A stretch of DNA of 64,000 nucleotides. Source: Carex sylvatica (Eukaryota; Streptophyta; Magnoliopsida; Poales; Cyperaceae). The first letter of the stretch is position 1. Each line of letters starts with the position of its first letter. The stretch lies in assembly GCA_964058845.1 (NCBI GenBank), contig CAXKVR010000097.1:1-64000 (forward strand). The letters are read 5' to 3'. Of the stretch, positions 21,509 to 33,054 are shown one piece after another. The notes under the pieces are model-generated. The model ran no database searches, was not told the origin of the DNA, and worked only from the letters and a program-made list of their open reading frames with translations. The position numbers were made by a program, and so were the translations under genes.

Positions 21509-22716
21509 TAGGGCTGCTAATGATTAAGGTTTGACTCAAACTCGACTCGATTCAATGAGAGAAGCAAAATGATTCGGCTCACTTTTAATAGAAAAAACTT
21601 CAGCTTGGCTCAGCTTATGTAAGTATTTGGCTCGACTCGGCTCGGCTCATGTAAGCACTTGGCTCGACTCGGCTCGGCTCATGTAAGCACTTGGCTCGAC
21701 TCGGCTCGTGAGTTCGCGAGCCAGCTCATATTACATGTTGAAAAAATAATCATTTAATTATTTTAAAAAAATGACGAAGTGGAATAGAAATATTATTGTG
21801 ACTTTAAATTACATGTTGAAAAACTTTGATTATTTTTTAAAGAAATGATTTAAAGAAATATGAAAAAACGATAATGTCTTTAAAATAATTTCAAAATGCC
21901 AGCTCATATTACATGTTGAAAAACATTGAAATTTGAAAAAGGAAAATTTGAAAATTTAAAAAATTTCAAATCTGAAAAATTTTGAAATCTGAAAAATTTT
22001 GAAATCTGAATTTTTTTTTGAAATTTTGAAAGTTCAAATTCCAAATTTCAATTTTTTTTAAATTTCAAATTTTTTTCAGATTTCAAATTTGTTCATATTT
22101 CAAAATTTTCAGATTTCAAAAATTTTCAGATTTCAAATTTGTTCAGATTTCAAATTTTTCAGATTTTAAAATTTTTTCAGATTTCAAAATTTTTTCGGAT
22201 TTCAAATTTTTTCAGATTTCAAATTTTTCAGATTTCAAATTTTTTCAGATTTCAAATTTTTCAGATTTCAAATTTGTTCAAATTTCAATTTTTTTCTTTT
22301 TCAAATTTTAAAGTTTTCAACATGTAATATGAACCAGCATTTTGAAATTATTTAAAAAAAATGATCTTTTTTTTCAAATTTTTTTAGATCATTTCTTTAA
22401 AAAATAATCAAAGTTTTTCAACATGTAATTTAAAGTCATAAGAATATCTATTCCACTTCAATCATTTCTTTAAAATAGTTAAATGATCATTTTTTTAACA
22501 TGTAATATGAGCCGGCTCACGATCTTTTTTCTTTCAAAAGTGTAATACGAGTCGAGCCAAGTGTTTACATGAGTTGAGCCAAGCCGAGCTTTTTTGCTTT
22601 CAAAAGTGAGCCGAGTCGAGTTAGGGCATTTTTTAGTTTCGAGTCCGATTCGTTATGAAATATTGAGCTGCTCAACTCATTGATTTACGAACCGGCTCGA
22701 CTCATTAGCAGCCCTA
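21509..22716. mobile_element. hAT-like foldback element, 1208 bp, 8-bp target duplication
   Basis: The ends TAGGGCTGCTAATGATTAAG and CTCATTAGCAGCCCTA are flanked by an exact 8-bp duplication AGTTGAAT (21501-21508 and 22717-22724). The two halves are long inverted repeats. The left half has GCTCATATTACATGTTGAAA and ATGATTTAAAGAAA, and the right half has the inverse. The hinge is a GA/CT-type tandem repeat at 21930-22320. Sub-terminal GGCTCGACTCGGCTC repeats occur on the left and their inverse on the right. It is the same family as 8905-9689. No transposase. Confidence 0.85.
21930..22320. repeat. Tandem array of a TTTCAGATTTCAAA-type unit
   Basis: Units of about 12-18 bp (TTTTTTCAGATTTCAAA and variants with GTTCAGATTTC) are repeated about fifteen times. 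At the left edge (21940-22020) the same unit appears inverted as TTTGAAATCTGAAAAA. This forms the hinge of the hAT-like foldback. Confidence 0.85.
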
Positions 22717-22854
22717 AGTTGAATCAATATTAAACTTGTTCCTGACAAATCAAAATAAAATCAAGCAAACAAATTACAAACTTTTTTCGAATCAATCTCG
22801 GACAATTTTCAAGCTACAAATTTATTTGCGAGAGCTACTTCTAGGTCTCCTGGT

Positions 22855-23230
22855 GTGATGTAATTACCACAGTTAAGTAATTAGAACGGCCCAATAAAAG
22901 AACTATAAGAAGAGATGAGCTTTATTGTGGGCTCACGGCCCAATAGCAAACCAATGTTACATTAAACCAAACCCAAATCAATACTCATACCAAATGTTGA
23001 AAATTATACCATTGCGTATGACATAGAAAATAATATTTATTATTCATATATCCAGTTACAAATCAATATCCATACATCCAAAATGACATTTTAAATATGC
23101 ATACATTGCAGCAAATTAATATTTATACATTCAAAATTCGAGTAATGTGAGTCTGTTAAAATTAAGCCTCATCCTTAATTACGACAGCCAACATGAGCAA
23201 CACGCCCAAGCCTGAATTATTACAGATATG
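22855..23230. repeat. WAK 3'-flank segment, duplicated at 32395-32720 and 33955-34010
   Basis: Shared strings include ACGGCCCAATA, AACCAATGTT(A/G)CATTAAAC, AAATCAATA(C/T)(T/C)CATACCA, and farther on CCAACATGAGCAACA(C/T)GCCCA. The match with 32.4-34.0 kb is colinear but broken. This points to a tandem duplication of the WAK region whose second gene copy has been lost. Confidence 0.65.
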
Positions 23231-23530
23231 CACCACAGGAATGTAGTAACATTGCTTATAATTTTTGATTAATGAATAAGGAACTAGTAGTGGGCCGGGT
23301 GCATTGCAGAATATAAAAGATTGTAAATTACTCAAACTATGTATTCAAATTATATTAGCTAAATAAGTACACCAATAGTATTACAGGAAGAAAAAAACAT
23401 CAAGATATTGAAGAACAATACATACTTTCTTCAGGAATATAAGTAAAGATAAAGAACTACATTAATCAAGTAATAAGCAACTCACATTACAAATAAAATT
23501 TTATAATTACTACCATTATATATATTATAA

Positions 23531-26500
23531 TTAAAAGCCTTCTTTTGCCGAGAAAAATTTAGATGATGATTGTGGTTGTTCAATTTCTAAAGTGGTGTAA
23601 TGTGCCCTACGTCGCCTAACCTCGAAACTTTGAGACGTTAGAGGATGTTTTTGCTGTTGGTCCGACCGCCACAAGATATCGAGCTGTACCTCCACTTCCT
23701 TCATTGATGGCCTTTTATCTCCTTTTAATCTCAGACACATTTCTGCAAGGTTGGCAACGGTTTCGAGTTCTGTTTTGTGCTCCTCATTCACAATTTGGGG
23801 ATCCAGAATCTTAAAAAGACGGTTCTCTTCCATAGCAGAACAAAAATATCCAATGAGATTACTCCCTTCAAACATCCAAGGCTTTCTTCTTGTTAGCAAT
23901 TCAGCTAAAATGACACCAAAGCTGAATACATCACTTTTTGGGGTTAACCGGGCAGTGGAATGGTACTCTGGGTCCAAATACCCGAGTGTCCCTTGGATAT
24001 TTGTATCTGTGCCTGTTTGATCAATTTGGACAGGTTTTGAGATCCCAAAATCTGACACTTTTGCTGTAAAATAATCATCCAATAGAATGTTTGCTGATTT
24101 TATGTCTCTGTGCAAAACTGCTATTGAGGCTATAGATGAGTGCAGATAGGAAATTGCCCCTGCTACCTCAAGGGCAATTCTTAACCGATGTTTCCATGTC
24201 AAGGAACAATGTTCCTCTGCATGGAGATGATTAAAAAGTGTTCCGTTTGAAATGAACTCATAAACGAGCAACGGGACTTCGGTCTCTAGGCAACATCCAT
24301 AGAGTTTGACAATGTTCCTATGGTTGACTTGTGAAAGAATGACCACTTCATTTATGAACTGATTGATTTCTACCTGCCGATCAGCAGTTTGTTTATCAAC
24401 AGACCTCTGATCATTGGTCTGATCATCAATTTTGGACCTTTTTACGGCCACAACACATTGATCTGACAAAATACCTTTATAAACATTTTCATGACCTCCC
24501 CGACCAAGAATGAGTGCATCATCGAATCCGTTTGTTGCCTTTTCCAGCTCTTGTAATGTAAGAATTCTCGTATTTTGTGTTGCCTCTTCATTGGAAGCTA
24601 TTAGTTGTTGGAGAAGCGATCCCTGATTTTGATCGAAGAACTTCTTTTTCAACTTTTCCTGTTTTCTTTCTTCAAACAAGTTGATACGCTTGGCATTAGC
24701 AATATATACAAATATAATGCTACAGGCAGTAACAAATCCCAGAAGGATCGTCATACCTGCGTACATAAATAAAGCATATATATATGTTAGAAAAGAAAGC
24801 AAGAAATTAGTTATTTTACATAATTTTCTTGTATGATAAATCAAAATTCCCTAATATGTTTATATTGCTTTATGTTTAGTTCAACCTTGCATAATCTAAG
24901 AATTAGACAACTATTGTCCTATATATGTTTGGATCATAATTATTTTTTGGAACGAAATGGTCGGAATCTGTGTTCTTAATATATAGTAGGCTCAAGCGGG
25001 TTATATAGAGGTATCAGTCTCCAAATGCTGAACTATATATGCCAAATAACTGTAAAATCTAGTTGATACTTGTCAGTTTTTTCTTTAGTTGCAAGGTTTG
25101 GTACATCTCCCTATTTCCTAATTTAAACTCTAAGGTGCTGGGGAAAGATCATATATAGGTAAGACTTTAAACTAATGGTGCTTTGTGTTGCTTAATTTTG
25201 TTCTGGACATTTCTGTTTGATACTTGGAAACTTAAATTGACGCCGTATATATGTAACTATATATATTGTAATTCAGACTTAAATTGGATAGACATATATT
25301 ATTATAAATTTGGAGTTGGATCAGAATTTGCCGCCTCAAGCTAAGTAGGTCTCAGCGAAACTGTATTTTTTATTAATCCTGCAACCAATTCATCCCTTAG
25401 GTCATGTTTAGTTATGGAGTAAGAATTAGTTACTCCACTTTAAAGAGCCAAACGAGAAGTAAATTTGAAGGAGTAAAATGGAGTAATATTTGAGTTAATT
25501 CAGATTAAGTTTTTTCACCTATCTTGGTGAAGAAACTTACTCCATTTGTGAATCTCACAGTTAGAGTAATACTATGTTATAATTTTCTATCTCTTTATGA
25601 GTTTAGCCCACCAAACTTCAATCAAATATAATTATTTTAATCTACTTTAACTCAGAGTATGAAATTTAATTCAGATTAACTTTACTCTCTATTTGTACAC
25701 TTCTAAGTTCTAACAACTTTGAAATCTTGATGAAAGTTATTTATTCAGAAAATAAAATAATGAACCTATAACTATTGCCACATTGAGATGGCATTCTTGC
25801 TCGCCGTTATTATTACTCCAACCGAAAGGGCAACTGCACCGATAACTTCCTTGAAGATTGTGACACTTTTCTTGCTTGGAGCATCGATTTTGGCCGGCAC
25901 ATTCGTCAATATCTGCATGATATATATATGGCACAGTGAGTTCATAAAGATTGTAAAAAAAAAAGAAAAGAAAAAGAGAGCAACTGCAAGAACAGGCTAG
26001 GAGAGAGTGAGAGAGAGAATGACCTTGGCAGCCTCATCAAGGTAAGGATTGCCTTCATAACCGGCAGAGCAGTTGCAGAGATAGCCACCATAACTACTGT
26101 TTAAGTTTAAACAATCACTGTAATCGCTTATGCATGCATAGGATGATTTGTTGGTCTTTGCGTCATCACACGTTGTGTTTCCTATGGCCCAGTCAAGCAC
26201 GATTGGCACTGATCGGTTAGCTATTGATTCATCAATGGTGGTGTAATAGGTGTAAAACTGGAACTCAGCCGCCTCCGCCACTGTAGCATAGTTACAACGA
26301 CTAAAGCCAGGCAGCACCTTCGAGTTGTTCAATCTCTCATCAAAAGTAGCATAAAAGGTTGACGTTCCGTTGGGGATATCTGTCTGGCAACAACCAATTC
26401 CAGCATTTCCAGAGCAAGATTCATGCATACTCAGTGCATCTTTTGTACCTTCCCTAGTACAAAAAGAAAGGCACCCTGCTGAGTAATTACTACTGTTGTC

Positions 26501-26908
26501 AAGGTGGAGATAGGCAAGTGCATTACACCCAATGACTATAAATTTGTTCTTCTCCGTGTTGAGCCGGAATTGTCCGTTACTACTAAAGTTTGCTGTTGTT
26601 GGTGCAGTGCCCTTGCATGTGGAAGTTATACCGAAATATATACGTGCCTGGCCTAAGGACAGGCTTATGTTCCCAATAAAAAATAAACCACGGGAAGGGC
26701 TACGTATATTGTTTACAGTATTATCGCAATTGAGAACGAATTCTTCAGATAGAGCGCAATCTGGGCCAATGCCGAAAGGGTAAGGGATAAGAATATCACT
26801 GCCCTCACAGGTCTTTGGGCACCCGGGCTTAGCAATGAGGGTGTTTGCAGATTCAGTGCTTTTGAACAGGAGGAGAAGAAGTTGGATTAAGATCATTGCT
26901 CTCTGCAT
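23531..26908 (-). pseudogene. Wall-associated receptor kinase (WAK), one-base frame break between exons 1 and 2
   Basis: WAKs are plasma-membrane receptors that bind pectin and signal through a cytoplasmic Ser/Thr kinase. Exon 1 (26908-26024) encodes a signal peptide (MQRAMILIQLLLLLFKST), the GUB_WAK pectin-binding domain (PGCPKTCEGSDILIPYPFGI) and an EGF-like repeat. Exon 2 (25912-25766) encodes a calcium-binding EGF repeat (DIDECAGQNRC) and the start of the membrane helix. Exon 3 (24756-23531) encodes the rest of the helix and the kinase: VAVK lysine, HRDIKSANILL catalytic loop, DFG, and GTLGYLDPEY. Introns are 111 and 1009 bp. Exon 1 is 885 nt and ends in phase 0, but exon 2 needs phase 1, so one base is missing near GATGAGGC at about 26033. 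Read one base shifted, that spot gives the expected GCQ before DIDEC. The last glycine of the glycine-rich loop is also replaced (GRGGHENV). It is either a recent pseudogene or a sequence error. Confidence 0.85.
25398..25690. repeat. Possible MITE in WAK intron 2
   Basis: The segment begins TAGGTCATGTTTAGTTATGG, a GTTTAGTT-like end seen in several plant MITE families. Imperfect inverted similarity is seen between AAGAATTAGTTACTCCACTT and later AGTAATACTAT- and TAACTTTACTC-type words. The boundaries are approximate. Confidence 0.35.
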
Positions 26909-26959
26909 GATATTGATAGTGTTATGAGTAATTACCTAATTTTTGTAGTTTGTATGAAT

Positions 26960-26975
26960 GGCTCTTTATAAAAAT
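26960..26975 (-). promoter_or_regulatory. Candidate TATA box of the WAK gene
   Basis: On the minus strand the sequence reads TTTTTATAAAGAGCC, about 57-65 nt upstream of the ATG at 26908. That leaves room for a short 5' leader. A (TA)n run lies just upstream at 26988-27003. Confidence 0.45.
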
Positions 26976-27754
26976 ATGCACATTCATATATATATATATA
27001 TAAAATTGATCCAGTAATTCAGCGGGGACCGAGCCAACATCGATAGCAAGAAAAGTAGTTGCTTAATTGGATTGATTCCTCGACATTAATTGTAGCTTGG
27101 ATTGATTGCTCGACTAAATTAAGATAAGCGGATTTCTTTTATAAAACGTAAATAAATAAATAAAATGAAAAAGAAAGCAGCTAACAGTCTCCGACAGTCC
27201 CTCAAAAATCTCCGGACTTTTTCAACTAATCCTGTAAACAAGTTCATCAGATCCGGTAATAATATGAACACAATCATGTGAACATATTCAATGTATATTC
27301 TACAGATGAAACCTCGTGGTCCCAGATGAAAACGCGTGAAATCTCATGAAATCGTGTGGTCAACGAACAAAGTACAATTGAAGTATAATTGACAGTAAAA
27401 CTGGGGACCACCTTCTAGAATGTATCTATTGAACCGGGACCAAATTTTAATTCTACAAATATACTCATAAATTCTTTAAAAAAAAAAAAAAAAATTTATT
27501 TTTATTATTCGATAATTTTTTTTTGGCACCTTCTAGAAGGTTTCTGTTGAAGAGTTTGTACGTTCTATCAACTTTGTAATTATGTTTTATTTGTAATTAT
27601 GTTTTATTTGTAATTATGTTTTATTTGCATAACAATTCTGTGAACAAATTTTTTTTTAAATCAATTTTTAAATATAAATTCATATTTTCAAAAATAAAAA
27701 TTATCAAAAAATTAGAATAAAATGTGAACAAAGTTGAAAGCAAGAACATTACAT
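26976..27754. other. Intergenic DNA upstream of WAK
   Basis: AT-rich. Three copies of AATTATGTTTTATTTGT lie in tandem at 27577-27628. GAACCGGGACCAAATTTTAA and CACCTTCTAGAAGG/TGT-type repeats appear at 27410-27545. No gene. Confidence 0.5.
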
Positions 27755-28170
27755 TATTGACATAACTCATCACACAATCCTGTAACATTATCCAAAAAAT
27801 ACTGTAAACATATATGAATAATTCTATTAACAAGTAAAATTCTTTCTATAATTCTGTCAATATATACACCGTAACACCGAAAAAAAAATTCAACAATTTT
27901 ACATCAGACAATTAACTAGTTGCATACTCTCTGAAAAAATATTATACAAGTGAGTCAAAACTCTCATCGCAATAATATCCTGTAACATCATCCAAACAAT
28001 CCTCTAAAAAAATCTGCATAATTCTATAAACTAGTAAAATTAGTTAATCAATTCCGTGGCACCGTAGAAAAGATTTTTTTTTTTTAACAATTTTACAGCA
28101 GACATTTCACTAGTGTACTCTCTGAAAAATATTCTGCGAGTAATCCAAAAGTCTCATCGCAAGAATAATC
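27755..28170 (+). repeat. Tandem duplication of about 210 bp
   Basis: Two diverged units share, in order, ATCCTGTAACAT(T/C)ATCCAAA, AATTCTAT(T/A)AAC(A/T)AGTAAAAT, CCGT(A/G)(A/G)CACCG, CAACAATTTTACA and ACTCTCTGAAAAA. The words CCTGTAAACA and TCTGTAAAC recur through 27200-28600. This suggests the non-coding sub-terminal region of an unidentified transposon. Confidence 0.7.
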
Positions 28171-28899
28171 CTCTCCCGAGTTATGTCCTCCTGTAAACAC
28201 CAACAAAGTAGGTTTTATTATTAAAAATAAAAATTACAACAAGAAAACAATAGAAATAGATAATAAAAGTTACCCGAGTAAAATTAATTTTAGTATCTAT
28301 TATAAGGCAGTATATGTAATGCAATACGAATATTGTGCAGTCATGTAAACATTTCTGTTTGGAGCATGCCTGATTATCATAAATAAGTGTCTTTAAGGAA
28401 GAGTCACCTGATACAAAAAAAATAACATATACTGGTTAATTTAAATTTTCGCAAACATAACTGATATATCTATACAAATAGAGCAATAATTTTGTAAACT
28501 AACATTATAAGATATACTGGGTTGTAATTTTCTATACTTATCATACAAAACAGTAATTTATATTTGTATGATATTGTAATTTCTAAAATTATTAAACAAT
28601 AACTCTATAAACACAGTTCAACAGTCTAGTAGTCAGATTACTTTTTATCCATAGAAAAAATAAATAATTTATAAAAAACACTCACAAAGGTGCCAGGCAA
28701 TAAAAGAATCAAGCCACATTGTTGTATGCCAGTTGCAATTTATGTATGTTCCATTAGTTTTACCAGCAGAAGTGAAGTAGCATACTTGTTTCCATTTGAT
28801 AAGCATAAATTATATACATATTCAATCTAGTTTTCATCATAAAATAGCGTCAAATATATTGTATTTTGAATATAAAGTGAATAGAATACATCTAGAATC
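28171..28899. other. AT-rich DNA, probable transposon remnant
   Basis: It continues the composition and CTGTAAAC words of the preceding array. I see no open frame and no defined boundary. Confidence 0.35.
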
Positions 28900-30720
28900 A
28901 AGTTACTGCGTTTGTTTGGTTTTACAGTGCAGAAAATGATGAAAAATGAAGAAAAATACTTCCAGTGCGGATGGATCACCCGCAGTCAGAACCAGTGCGG
29001 ACACATTGTAGCAGAAATGTAGAACGGGCGTCTGAACTTAAAACGGCCATAGATTTTGACTCGTACCTCCATTTTGGGCGTATGACCACTTTTCGAAAAG
29101 CTAGCGAGAAGATCTACAACCTGAGAAAATAAAAAAGGAAATTTGGTATCCAGTGCGGACGCACTCAGTACTTAGTCAATTTCAGGAATTTCATAACAGC
29201 ACAGAAATCACCCGCAGTGCGGCCGGAGCACCCGCACTCATGCATAGTGCAGACGCACTGGACCTGCAGACAGCCAAAATTACATATTTTCAACACGGTT
29301 TCTATTTTTAGCGAGTTAGTGACGCGTTTTGACAGCTAAATTTGGATACATCAGTCAAGGAAAATAATACAAATATAACACCCACTAACCCCACCTTCTA
29401 GTCTCTAAATTGGGCATAGTCTTTTGCTATATAAGGGAGGTTCATTTTTGATTCAAGACACAACTCTCTCTCTCTCTCACCGCTTGGTGCATGTCCATTT
29501 CTAAAAAAGATAGCGATAAATTTGCAGCCATTCTGGGAGTTCTGGAAGCTTTTTAAAGAAGGAGAAGAAGGTCAAAGCAAGATTTCGGCAATATTGAGAT
29601 TATTCTTGATTCAATAAAGGGTGTAAACATTTCATTATTTTATTTCTTCTTACTTTGCCAACTTTTATAATGGATCTCTCCAAGAGAGAGTAGATCTCTT
29701 TCTACGGGTTTAGGTCAATACATGAGTTTGTTTAATTCTATTTATTCGGTTACATTGTTTTTATTATGATTGTTTTATTTAATGGTAATTTCTGTGAACT
29801 ATGATTTCATTATACTTATAATTATAAGTAACATGTTAGGTTTAATGAATTAAAGTAGCTAAAAATTGTGCCATGTCATGTTTTTCCGCTTTAATCTATT
29901 AAACTCTAGTATAGGTTGAGTTAAGAAGAGTACTAATCTAAATCATAAATGTCAAGAATTTATCTTATTAACACTTTGATATTTAAACCGGATCTCTAGA
30001 AATTAGGGTTAGGGTTTAGTGAAGTATGTTTTGAAGTCAAAACCTAATTTGGACACCTTAGAACAAATATTGTGAAATACTTTGAATTATGTGTATTAAA
30101 AATCCCGATTAGGTAAGTGACAGCCCTAACTATGGCGGAACATTAATCCATTCACTCAAAGTATTTGTATCAATATTTGTTCCAAAGGCTAACACAAATC
30201 ATAAATCAATTTTAAGTTTCTTGGAATATTAATGTTTGTCTTGAATTATGTGTATTAAATATCCCGCTAGGGTTTGTAAAAACCTAGAATTTGAGACAAA
30301 TTAATCCGTTCACCCAAGATATAACATCAATATTTCAAGAACGAATTAGGTTAGAAACCTCATTAAAATTAAACATGAATATAAACAAAACGAATAGATT
30401 GAATTAGCAATGAATTGTAGACCGAATACCCCTAGATCTTCTCAACTTAAAAGTAACCTAAATTTTCCTTTTTCTTTATTTTTCATTTATTGTTTACAAT
30501 TTCTTTTTTTTCGGGTATTGAACCCAACTTAGGATTATTAAAACAAAACCCCCCAATTTTACTTTAATTGCACTTTACTTCTTTTTATTTTTATGAAATT
30601 AATTAATAAAGTTTAAGCCTAATTTTTAACCATACTCTCTGTGGTTCGACACCATAAATACTACTTTGATAGATTGTGCGCTTGCAATCAACCCTTCATT
30701 TAGTATCAAGGTTTATAAAT
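28900..30720 (+). mobile_element. LTR-retrotransposon remnant (LTR and leader-like sequence)
   Basis: It starts with GTGCGGATGGATCACCCGCA-type words like those near the start of the solo LTR at 10828. A TATA box (GCTATATAAGGGAGG at 29428-29442) is followed by CAAGACACAACTCTCTCTC, as in an LTR promoter and transcript start. Two diverged repeats with TGAATTATGTGTATTAAA(A/T)ATCCCG lie at 30085-30275. The phrase CTCTGTGGTTCGACACCATA at 30637 is typical of sequence near the LTR end and leader of Athila/Tat-type elements (from memory, not searched). No gag-pol frame remains, and both borders are approximate. Confidence 0.5.
29428..29442 (+). promoter_or_regulatory. LTR TATA box
   Basis: GCTATATAAGGGAGG lies about 35 bp before a pyrimidine-rich CTCTCTCTCTCTC start-like region in the retrotransposon remnant. 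Confidence 0.5.
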
Positions 30721-31969
30721 TTAAAAGATAAAAGAGTATAAACCAAGCACAATTTCCTATATCAAAAATACTCAACACCATTTCAAGTCATAGGAAAAAT
30801 GTACCCAATGGTTCCGTGCACACATCGGGACAAAAAGCATCATTCATGTGATTTGGTAAACAAAAACACATGTGATTTGGTAAAATAAATCTTCAAATAT
30901 GATAACAAAATAGAGATAAATACATTCCATTAATTCACACCAGTTTCATTCTAAAAACATACACATCATTCATTCCAAAATTTAGTTCAGTTTAGGACAA
31001 AACATAAAGGTTGCAATTGGGATACCATAATTCTACAAACCCATGCAGTTCAGTTATGTAAGTAAAATAAAAAAAATAATTTACAACAATATATGGTGAT
31101 ATGAAGAACCACAGTTGTCTGACAGGCGTCTCGATTTGCATCACATTCAGCAAAACATCAACATACTTCATGAAAAGAAAAGAATGTATGAACTGACAAT
31201 AAACAGGTTAACATTTAATTTGAACAATTACAAAACACTACAAAATAACAAATATCTCGCTGGAAAGATCTACCTCAGGCATCGACAAATCCTTAATAAA
31301 TTGAACCCTACAGTAATTCATATTCAACCGTATTCTGATTTTCACCATAATTCATATTCTCATTCGACTTCTCATCAGAAAAATTCGAAGCATCCTTGTT
31401 CAAATTCCATTCATGCATACATGAGCGAAAAACTGTGTCATCTACACTTTCTTCAATCAAGTCAAATCCATTATATAAACCTGTTTTTCCACAAACATAT
31501 ACAAACCTATAAGAATATATATTTAATTCTATAAACATAACATATAAATTATGAAACAATACATAATATGAAAGCAACTAATGCTATTACAAAATTATCA
31601 TAATCTGTCAATTTATACTTCATCATCTTACTCCACTTCATTTGCTAGTAACCGAATAGTATTTTTGGTTACCCTTTTTTTCGGTTACCTCCCATGTGAC
31701 ATTTGCTAGTAACCGAATATTATTTTTGGTTACCCTTTTTTTTCCTATAATTCCCTAACCGATTAAGAATTCGGTGACCTTTTTTTAATATAAATGTTCT
31801 GATTTTTTTATTTTTTCTATTAAAATATTAATTTTTTTTTTATATTTGTTGGAAAATGGATGGAACAATTTACTATAAAAACTGCGACAAATAATCTGAA
31901 TTAATATTTTTCAAGTAAATTTTTTTGCGGTTGTTAAAAAAATAAAAATGTTACTGCTGCCACAAGTTT
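30721..31969. other. DNA without a supported gene; two overlapping open frames
   Basis: A 139-codon frame at 31115-31534 (+) and an 89-codon frame at 31308-31577 (-) overlap. The minus frame contains an acidic stretch (FDLIEESVDDTVFRSCMHEW) that looks more protein-like than its mirror, but I cannot assign either. Two diverged copies of GCTAGTAACCGAATA then TTTTTGGTTACCC occur at 31646-31745. Confidence 0.35.
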
Positions 31970-32195
31970 AATTAATGCACAATAGATATTAGCCAACCCT
32001 AAAACCGTGTCTAGAGTGTAATTAATGTTTACGTGTATAAATTAATGCACAATAGATATTAGCTAACCCTAAAACCGTGTCTAGAGTGTAATTAATGTTT
32101 ACGTGCAGAAATTAATGCACCATAGATATTAGCTAACCCTAAAACCGTGTCTAGAGTGTAATTAATGTTTACGTGCAGAGATTAGTGCACAATAA
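31970..32195 (+). repeat. 69-bp tandem repeat, just over three copies
   Basis: Each unit contains ATTAATGCACAATAGATATT, AGCTAACCCTAAAACCGTGT and CTAGAGTGTAATTAATGTTT then ACGTG. Copies start near 31972, 32041 and 32110 and are over 95% identical by eye, so the expansion is recent. Each unit carries an AACCCTAAAACC word that resembles plant telomere repeat or telo-box sequence. Confidence 0.9.
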
Positions 32196-32394
32196 ATGTT
32201 ACTGTTGCCACAAGTTTAACCGACCATAGAGACTTGAATTGGCAATGTCAGAAGATAAATATTGTGAGGTGCAAGGCAAATTTGAAAACAAGTTACACCA
32301 AAGCGCAGGTTTATGTTGAAAAAATGTCAAGAGTTTAATATCAAATTACCCAACACCTTTTACTATCTACAAGCAATTCGCAGACAACTTCATC

Positions 32395-32720
32395 ACCTCT
32401 AGACGGCCCAATAGAAGCCTATTAAAGAGATGGGCTTTATTGTCGGGCTAACGGCCTAATAGAAAACCATGAGAGACACCAGTATCAGCAAACCAATGTT
32501 GCATTAAACAAAACTTAAATCAATATCCATACCATATGCTCAAAATTATACTATAAATATTTATATATCCATATATACAGCAACAAATCAACATTCACAT
32601 TAAAATGTATCCTTAAATATCAATAAATTGAAAAAAAAAAAACAATATTTCTAAATACAAAATGCGAGTGATATATGTGAGTATATTAAAATTAGGTAAC
32701 GACTAACAATAACTCTCATT
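32395..32720. repeat. Duplicate of the WAK 3' flank
   Basis: Colinear match to 22855-23170 (for example GATGGGCTTTATTGTCGGGC against GATGAGCTTTATTGTGGGCT). The rest of the flank continues, after an interruption, at 33955-34010 (GCCAACATGAGCAACATGCC). No WAK exon survives beside it. Confidence 0.65.
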
Positions 32721-33054
32721 TTTTCCTCTATCTGTCCCCTGTGCTAAAAGACAAAAAAAAATACAACGGGAGACCACTAACTGACGCGCACGTGGTAACT
32801 ATTGCCAATGAGCAATGATTAATGCGATTTTATTCATTGTCAAAACGTATAGTATTCATATCTACAAATTTAAGTACTACTAATTATCTATAATATTCGT
32901 CATATGTAAACACAAACTGGAGGAGACTATTAATTTTGGGGACCAGTAATAACTAGGGGGACCGCTGACGATGTCTGACAACCTAGATTGGAACCGCAAC
33001 CGTCTAAAAGCGATATTTGCCAAGATTGGAGACCACTACAGCGAATCTATATAC

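Noticed and set aside
22139..22327. Frame with repeated FRFQIFQIS
   Set aside because: Pure translation of the TTTCAGATTTCAAA tandem hinge of the hAT-like foldback.
31970..32195. CRISPR-like array
   Set aside because: The 69-bp units are contiguous without unique spacers, in a plant genome, so this is a plain tandem repeat.
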